Part shown: one piece after another, positions 6,026 through 9,828 of the stretch
How positions within the stretch are numbered: the stretch's first letter is position 1
Layout of the letters: each line of letters opens with the position of its first letter
NCBI GenBank assembly: GCA_947458305.1
Contig: CANGZO010000077.1
Location: forward strand, 1 to 9,828
Origin: Comamonadaceae bacterium
Lineage (GTDB): Bacteria > Pseudomonadota > Gammaproteobacteria > Burkholderiales > Burkholderiaceae_C
Direction: 5' to 3'
Length of the DNA stretch: 9,828 nt
The notes under the pieces: model-generated
What the model was told of the DNA's origin: nothing
The model's database searches: none
Seen by the model: only the letters and a program-made list of their open reading frames with translations
Translations under genes and position numbers: made by a program

Positions 6026-8449
6026 TCAATGTTTGACGGCTTCAGATTTGGCCGTTGCAGGCACCGCAGTCAATGCGGCTGCAGCCACTTCTTCGTCACT
6101 CAAGGGTACAGGCTTGCCTTCAAGGGCCACCTCCAAAACCTGATCGATCCACTTGACAGGCACGATCTCGAGACCATTTTTGACATTCTCAGGAATGTCT
6201 TGCAGGTCCTTCAAGTTGTCCTCTGGAATCAACACGGTCTTGATGCCCCCACGCAACGCAGCCAAAAGTTTTTCTTTCAATCCGCCAATGGCGGTGACCT
6301 CACCGCGCAAAGTGATCTCACCGGTCATGGCCACATCGGCGCGCACCGGAATGCCCGTCATGGCCGACACCATGGCCGTGGTCATCGCGGCACCCGCACT
6401 CGGTCCATCTTTGGGGGTTGCGCCATCGGGCACGTGGATGTGCAGGTCTTTCTTCTCAAAGATTTCGTCTTTGATGCCCAAAAAGCGTGAGCGGCTGCGC
6501 ACCACGGTTCGGGCTGCTTCGACCGACTCTTTCATCACATCGCCCAGCGAGCCGGTGCGGGTGATGACGCCTTTGCCGGGCATCAAGGCGGCCTCAATGG
6601 TCAACAAGTCTCCTCCCACCTCGGTCCAAGCCAAACCGACCACTTGACCCACTTGGCTTTTTTGCTCTGCGCGGCCGTAGGTGTACTTGCGAACACCCAA
6701 AAAATCGTTCAAGTTGTTCTCGTTGACCACCACTTGCGGCGTCATTTGCTTGAGCAGCAAAGCCTTGACGACTTTTCGGCAGATTTTGCCCAACTCGCGC
6801 TCGAGCGATCGCACACCCGCCTCGCGTGTGTAGTAACGCACCACATCGCGCACGGCGGCTTCCGTGACCTGCAGCTCGGACTCTTTCACGCCGTTGTTGG
6901 TCATTTGCTTGGGCAGCAAATACTTCATGGCGATGCTGGTTTTTTCGTCTTCGGTGTACCCGGACAAGCGAATCACTTCCATCCGGTCCAACAAGGCCGA
7001 TGGAATGTTCATCGAGTTGGAGGTGGCCACGAACATCACATCGCTCAGGTCAAAGTCGACCTCAACGTAATGGTCACCGAAGGTGTGGTTTTGCTCCGGG
7101 TCCAGCACCTCCAGCAAAGCACTGGAGGGATCGCCCCGGAAGTCCGTACCCAGTTTGTCGATTTCATCCAACAAAAACAAGGGGTTTTTGGTCCCCACCT
7201 TGTTCAGGTTTTGCAGCACCTTGCCGGGCAAAGCGCCAATGTAGGTGCGGCGATGACCGCGGATCTCGGCCTCGTCACGCATGCCGCCCAGCGCCATGCG
7301 CACGTATTTGCGCCCGGTGGCCTTGGCGATCGACTGGCCCAGCGAGGTCTTGCCCACGCCGGGTGGCCCCACCAAGCACAGGATAGGGGCTTTGACCTTG
7401 TCCACACGCTGTTGCACCGCGAGGTATTCCAAGATGCGGTCTTTGACTTTGTCCAAACCGAAATGGTCTTGGTTGAGCACGTCTTCGGCGTTGGCCAGAT
7501 CGTGCTTGAGCTTGGTCTTTTTGCCCCAAGGCAAGCCAATGAGCACGTCCAAGTAGTTGCGGACCACGGATGCCTCAGCCGACATCGGTGACATAAGTTT
7601 GAGCTTCTTGAGTTCGCCCTCGGCCTTTTTACGGGCCTCAACCGACATCTTGGCGGTCTTGATCTTCTTTTCGATTTCCTCGATGTCAGCGCCCTCTTCG
7701 CCGTCACCCAGCTCTTTCTGGATGGCCTTGACCTGCTCGTTGAGGTAGAAGTCGCGCTGGTTCTTTTCCATCTGGCGCTTGACGCGGCCACGGATGCGCT
7801 TGTCCACATTCAGGATGTCAACTTCGTGCTCCAACTGGGCAAACAGGTTTTCCAGACGCGATTTGATGTTGGCAAGGTCGAGGACCTGCTGCTTGTTCTC
7901 CAACTTGAGCGGCAAGTGGGCCGCGATGGTGTCTGCCAAACGACCTGGGTCGTCGATGCTGGAGATCGACGTCAGGATCTCTGGCGGGATTTTTTTGTTG
8001 AGTTTGACGTACTGGTCAAACTGTTGCATCACGGCGCGGCGCAAAGCTTCTATTTCACTGCTGGCATCTGACTGCTCAGACAAGGGATCTACAGGCGTGA
8101 CAGAGGCCACAAAATGAACCTCTCCCTCCACGATGGACTTGACGAGCGCACGCTGCTGGCCTTCAACCAACACTTTCACCGTGCCATCCGGCAGCTTCAG
8201 CATCTGCAAGATGGTAGAAACACAGCCCACGTCAAACATGTCCTCGACGCCTGGTTCGTCCTTGGCCGCGGTTTTTTGAGCCACCAGCATGATGCGACGT
8301 TCTGCCGCCATGGCCGACTCCAGGGCCTTGATGCTTTTGGGGCGCCCGACAAACAAGGGAATCACCATGTGAGGGAACACGACCACATCGCGCAAGGGCA
8401 ACATGGGCAGTTCAATCAGGGTGGGCGGCAAGGGTGTGTGTCCAGACAT
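6026..8449 (-). CDS. lon: ATP-dependent endopeptidase La (Lon protease)
   Basis: Lon is a cytoplasmic hexameric AAA+ protease that degrades misfolded and short-lived regulatory proteins. The protein has 807 residues (E. coli 784), with a full architecture. The N-terminal LON substrate domain starts at LPMLPLRDVVVFPHMVIPLF (14-33), and a coiled-coil helical region spans about 190-300. The AAA+ module has Walker A GPPGVGKT (361-368) and Walker B LFLLDE (424-429). The protease domain (about 595-785) carries the Ser-Lys dyad: S684 in DGPSAGAAM and K727 in GGLKEKLLA. The C-terminal tail after about 785 is Ala-rich and not conserved. GAGG at 8457-8460, seven bases before the ATG, fixes the start. 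It follows clpX, as in many proteobacteria, and has a heat-shock-like promoter candidate in the spacer. This is the LonA type; no intein, frameshift or lost residue is seen. Confidence 0.98.
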   Translation of the reverse strand: MSGHTPLPPTLIELPMLPLRDVVVFPHMVIPLFVGRPKSIKALESAMAAERRIMLVAQKTAAKDEPGVEDMFDVGCVSTILQMLKLPDGTVKVLVEGQQRALVKSIVEGEVHFVASVTPVDPLSEQSDASSEIEALRRAVMQQFDQYVKLNKKIPPEILTSISSIDDPGRLADTIAAHLPLKLENKQQVLDLANIKSRLENLFAQLEHEVDILNVDKRIRGRVKRQMEKNQRDFYLNEQVKAIQKELGDGEEGADIEEIEKKIKTAKMSVEARKKAEGELKKLKLMSPMSAEASVVRNYLDVLIGLPWGKKTKLKHDLANAEDVLNQDHFGLDKVKDRILEYLAVQQRVDKVKAPILCLVGPPGVGKTSLGQSIAKATGRKYVRMALGGMRDEAEIRGHRRTYIGALPGKVLQNLNKVGTKNPLFLLDEIDKLGTDFRGDPSSALLEVLDPEQNHTFGDHYVEVDFDLSDVMFVATSNSMNIPSALLDRMEVIRLSGYTEDEKTSIAMKYLLPKQMTNNGVKESELQVTEAAVRDVVRYYTREAGVRSLERELGKICRKVVKALLLKQMTPQVVVNENNLNDFLGVRKYTYGRAEQKSQVGQVVGLAWTEVGGDLLTIEAALMPGKGVITRTGSLGDVMKESVEAARTVVRSRSRFLGIKDEIFEKKDLHIHVPDGATPKDGPSAGAAMTTAMVSAMTGIPVRADVAMTGEITLRGEVTAIGGLKEKLLAALRGGIKTVLIPEDNLKDLQDIPENVKNGLEIVPVKWIDQVLEVALEGKPVPLSDEEVAAAALTAVPATAKSEAVKH

Positions 8450-8476
8450 GGTGTGTCCTCAGGTCAATTCAACTGC

Positions 8477-8504
8477 ACATGGATGCTGTACCCGAGATTT
8501 CAAC
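8477..8504 (-). promoter_or_regulatory. Candidate sigma-32 (RpoH) heat-shock promoter for lon
   Basis: On the minus strand GTTGAAA (8498-8504) and ATCCATGT (8475-8482 region, core CCATGT at 8477-8482) resemble the RpoH elements CTTGAAA and CCCCATNT, with 13 bases between the full elements. The start would be near 8470, giving a leader of about 20 bases that still contains the ribosome binding site. E. coli lon is transcribed by RpoH. A sigma-70 reading is poor, because no TATAAT-like box lies 17 bases from TTGAAA. Confidence 0.5.
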
Positions 8505-8547
8505 CCAAGAACGTGAAGGGTATGAATCAGGGTACTTCTCATGGAGG

Positions 8548-9813
8548 TCAAGCTTGTTTGGCCGACTCGCGGTAAACCAGCAGTGGTGGCTTGTGGTCAT
8601 CGATGACCGACTCGTCCACCACGACTTTCTCGACATTGGCTTGATTGGGCAATTCAAACATGGTGTCAATCAGGGCCTGCTCCATGATGGAACGCAGGCC
8701 ACGGGCGCCCGTCTTGCGGGCCAAGGCCTTGCGGGCCATGGCGGTGAGTGCGTTAGGCCGCACTTCAAGCTCGACGCCCTCCATGGCCAAAAGTTTGGTG
8801 AACTGCTTGACGACCGCGTTTTTGGGTTCCGTCAGGATTTGCACCAAAGCTTCTTCGCTCAATTCGGCCAAAGTAGCCACCACCGGCAAACGGCCCACCA
8901 ACTCGGGGATCAAGCCGAACTTGATCAGGTCTTCGGGTTCGACTTCGTTGAACACGTCCGTGAGCGAACGTTGCTTCTTGCTCTTGACGGTCGCGCCGAA
9001 GCCAATGCCACCCGATTCGGTGCGGTTTTCAATGACTTTTTCGAGACCTGCGAACGCACCACCACAAATGAACAGGATGTTGGTGGTGTCGATTTGCAAG
9101 AAATCTTGGTTGGGGTGCTTGCGCCCGCCTTGCGGGGGCACGCTGGCCATGGTGCCTTCGACCAGCTTGAGCAAAGCCTGCTGCACGCCTTCGCCCGACA
9201 CGTCGCGGGTGATGGAGGGGTTGTCCGACTTGCGAGTAATTTTGTCGATTTCGTCGATGTAAACAATGCCGCGCTGGGCACGTTCGACGTCGTAATTGCA
9301 GGTCTGCAGCAGCTTGGCCACGATGTTTTCCACGTCCTCACCCACATAACCGGCTTCGGTCAAGGTGGTCGCGTCAGCCATCACGAAAGGAACATCCAGC
9401 ATGCGGGCCATGGTCTGGGCCAACAAGGTTTTGCCTGAGCCTGTGGGGCCAATCAACAAAATATTGCTTTTGGCCAGCTCCACCTCGTCTTTCTTGGCCC
9501 CTTCTTTGTGCTTAAGGCGCTTGTAGTGGTTGTACACCGCCACCGCCAGGCTGCGCTTGGCTTTTTCTTGGCCGATCACGTAGTTGTCGAGGTTGGTTTT
9601 GATGTCCAGGGGTGTGGGCAGACCTTCTTTGGCGCCTGCAGCCGCTGTGGTGGTGGCCAACTCATCGCGCACGATGTCGTTGCACAAATCGATGCACTCA
9701 TCGCAGATGAAAACCGATGGCCCTGCGATCAACTTTTTGACTTCGTGCTGGCTTTTGCCGCAAAAAGAGCAGAACAGGTTTTTTTCAGTGCTGGCGCCTT
9801 TTTTATCGGCCAT
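8548..9813 (-). CDS. clpX: ATP-dependent Clp protease ATP-binding subunit ClpX
   Basis: ClpX is the hexameric AAA+ unfoldase that recognises tagged proteins and feeds them into ClpP. The 421-residue length is normal for the family. The N-terminal zinc domain has its four cysteines at C15, C18, C37 and C40. Walker A is GPTGSGKT (122-129) and Walker B is IVYIDEID (183-190). The substrate-gripping pore loop is GYVG (155-158) and the second pore loop RKH (231-233). The ClpP-docking IGF loop is intact at 270-272, so a ClpP partner is expected. R308 in GRLP and the sensor-2 motif GARGLR (369-374) complete the ATPase. GAGG eight bases before the ATG, near the window edge, supports the start. The bases to the right are cut by the window; clpP usually lies there, but it is not visible. 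Lon follows after 98 bases. Confidence 0.98.
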   Translation of the reverse strand: MADKKGASTEKNLFCSFCGKSQHEVKKLIAGPSVFICDECIDLCNDIVRDELATTTAAAGAKEGLPTPLDIKTNLDNYVIGQEKAKRSLAVAVYNHYKRLKHKEGAKKDEVELAKSNILLIGPTGSGKTLLAQTMARMLDVPFVMADATTLTEAGYVGEDVENIVAKLLQTCNYDVERAQRGIVYIDEIDKITRKSDNPSITRDVSGEGVQQALLKLVEGTMASVPPQGGRKHPNQDFLQIDTTNILFICGGAFAGLEKVIENRTESGGIGFGATVKSKKQRSLTDVFNEVEPEDLIKFGLIPELVGRLPVVATLAELSEEALVQILTEPKNAVVKQFTKLLAMEGVELEVRPNALTAMARKALARKTGARGLRSIMEQALIDTMFELPNQANVEKVVVDESVIDDHKPPLLVYRESAKQA

Positions 9814-9828
9814 AAATCTCGCCTCGGA

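Noticed and set aside
6644..7591. 315-codon open frame on the plus strand opposite lon
   Set aside because: It has shadow composition with no motif, and lon covers it completely with intact Walker and protease motifs.
8434..9438. 334-codon open frame on the plus strand opposite clpX
   Set aside because: The translation is His/Gln/Gly-rich, the usual antisense composition here, and clpX on the other strand has every family motif.
1..9828. CRISPR array, insertion sequence, integrase, toxin-antitoxin or defence genes
   Set aside because: No regularly spaced repeats, transposase motifs or target duplications were found. All long coding frames belong to conserved housekeeping families.

Overview
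The window reads as a stretch of chromosome from a betaproteobacterium, most likely order Burkholderiales and perhaps Comamonadaceae. That placement is an inference from protein style (RlmD, NlpD and Lon variants), the surE-pcm-nlpD block, the clpX-lon order and moderately GC-rich base use. It has not been checked by a search. Everything recognisable is housekeeping: membrane stress, rRNA methylation, protein and nucleotide repair, cell-wall remodelling, a tRNA and ATP-dependent proteolysis. I see no mobile element, CRISPR array, phage gene or defence system, and no gene-free stretch above 300 bases.

Layout, left to right. A 5'-truncated Bax-inhibitor-1/YccA membrane protein gene (+, to 556) converges on rlmD (-, 653-2089), with two hairpins between them. 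Behind rlmD, on the same strand, is the stationary-phase block surE-pcm-nlpD (-, 4623 down to 2196). surE and pcm overlap by an ATGA junction and nlpD follows after 14 bases. A 166-base divergent spacer holding two dyads separates surE from a zinc-free quinone oxidoreductase gene (+, 4790-5764). That gene converges on a tRNA-Gly(GCC) gene (-, 5851-5926), and a perfect 36-base palindrome serves as terminator for both. The right third is lon (-, 6026-8449) preceded by clpX (-, 8548-9813). The spacer between them carries a heat-shock-like promoter candidate for lon.

How the genes relate. SurE (nucleotide phosphatase), Pcm (isoaspartyl repair) and NlpD (amidase activator) form the classic proteobacterial block that normally leads into rpoS. 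Here nlpD is followed by only 106 non-coding bases and then rlmD, so rpoS is missing from its usual place; this is the most notable observation. ClpX, Lon and the YccA homologue all belong to protein quality control. In E. coli, YccA is a substrate and modulator of the FtsH membrane protease.

No previously undescribed system is evident. The points worth checking are the absent rpoS, the long basic Pro/Ser-rich N-terminus of Pcm, the dyads in the surE/oxidoreductase spacer, the heat-shock-like lon promoter and the shared palindromic terminator.
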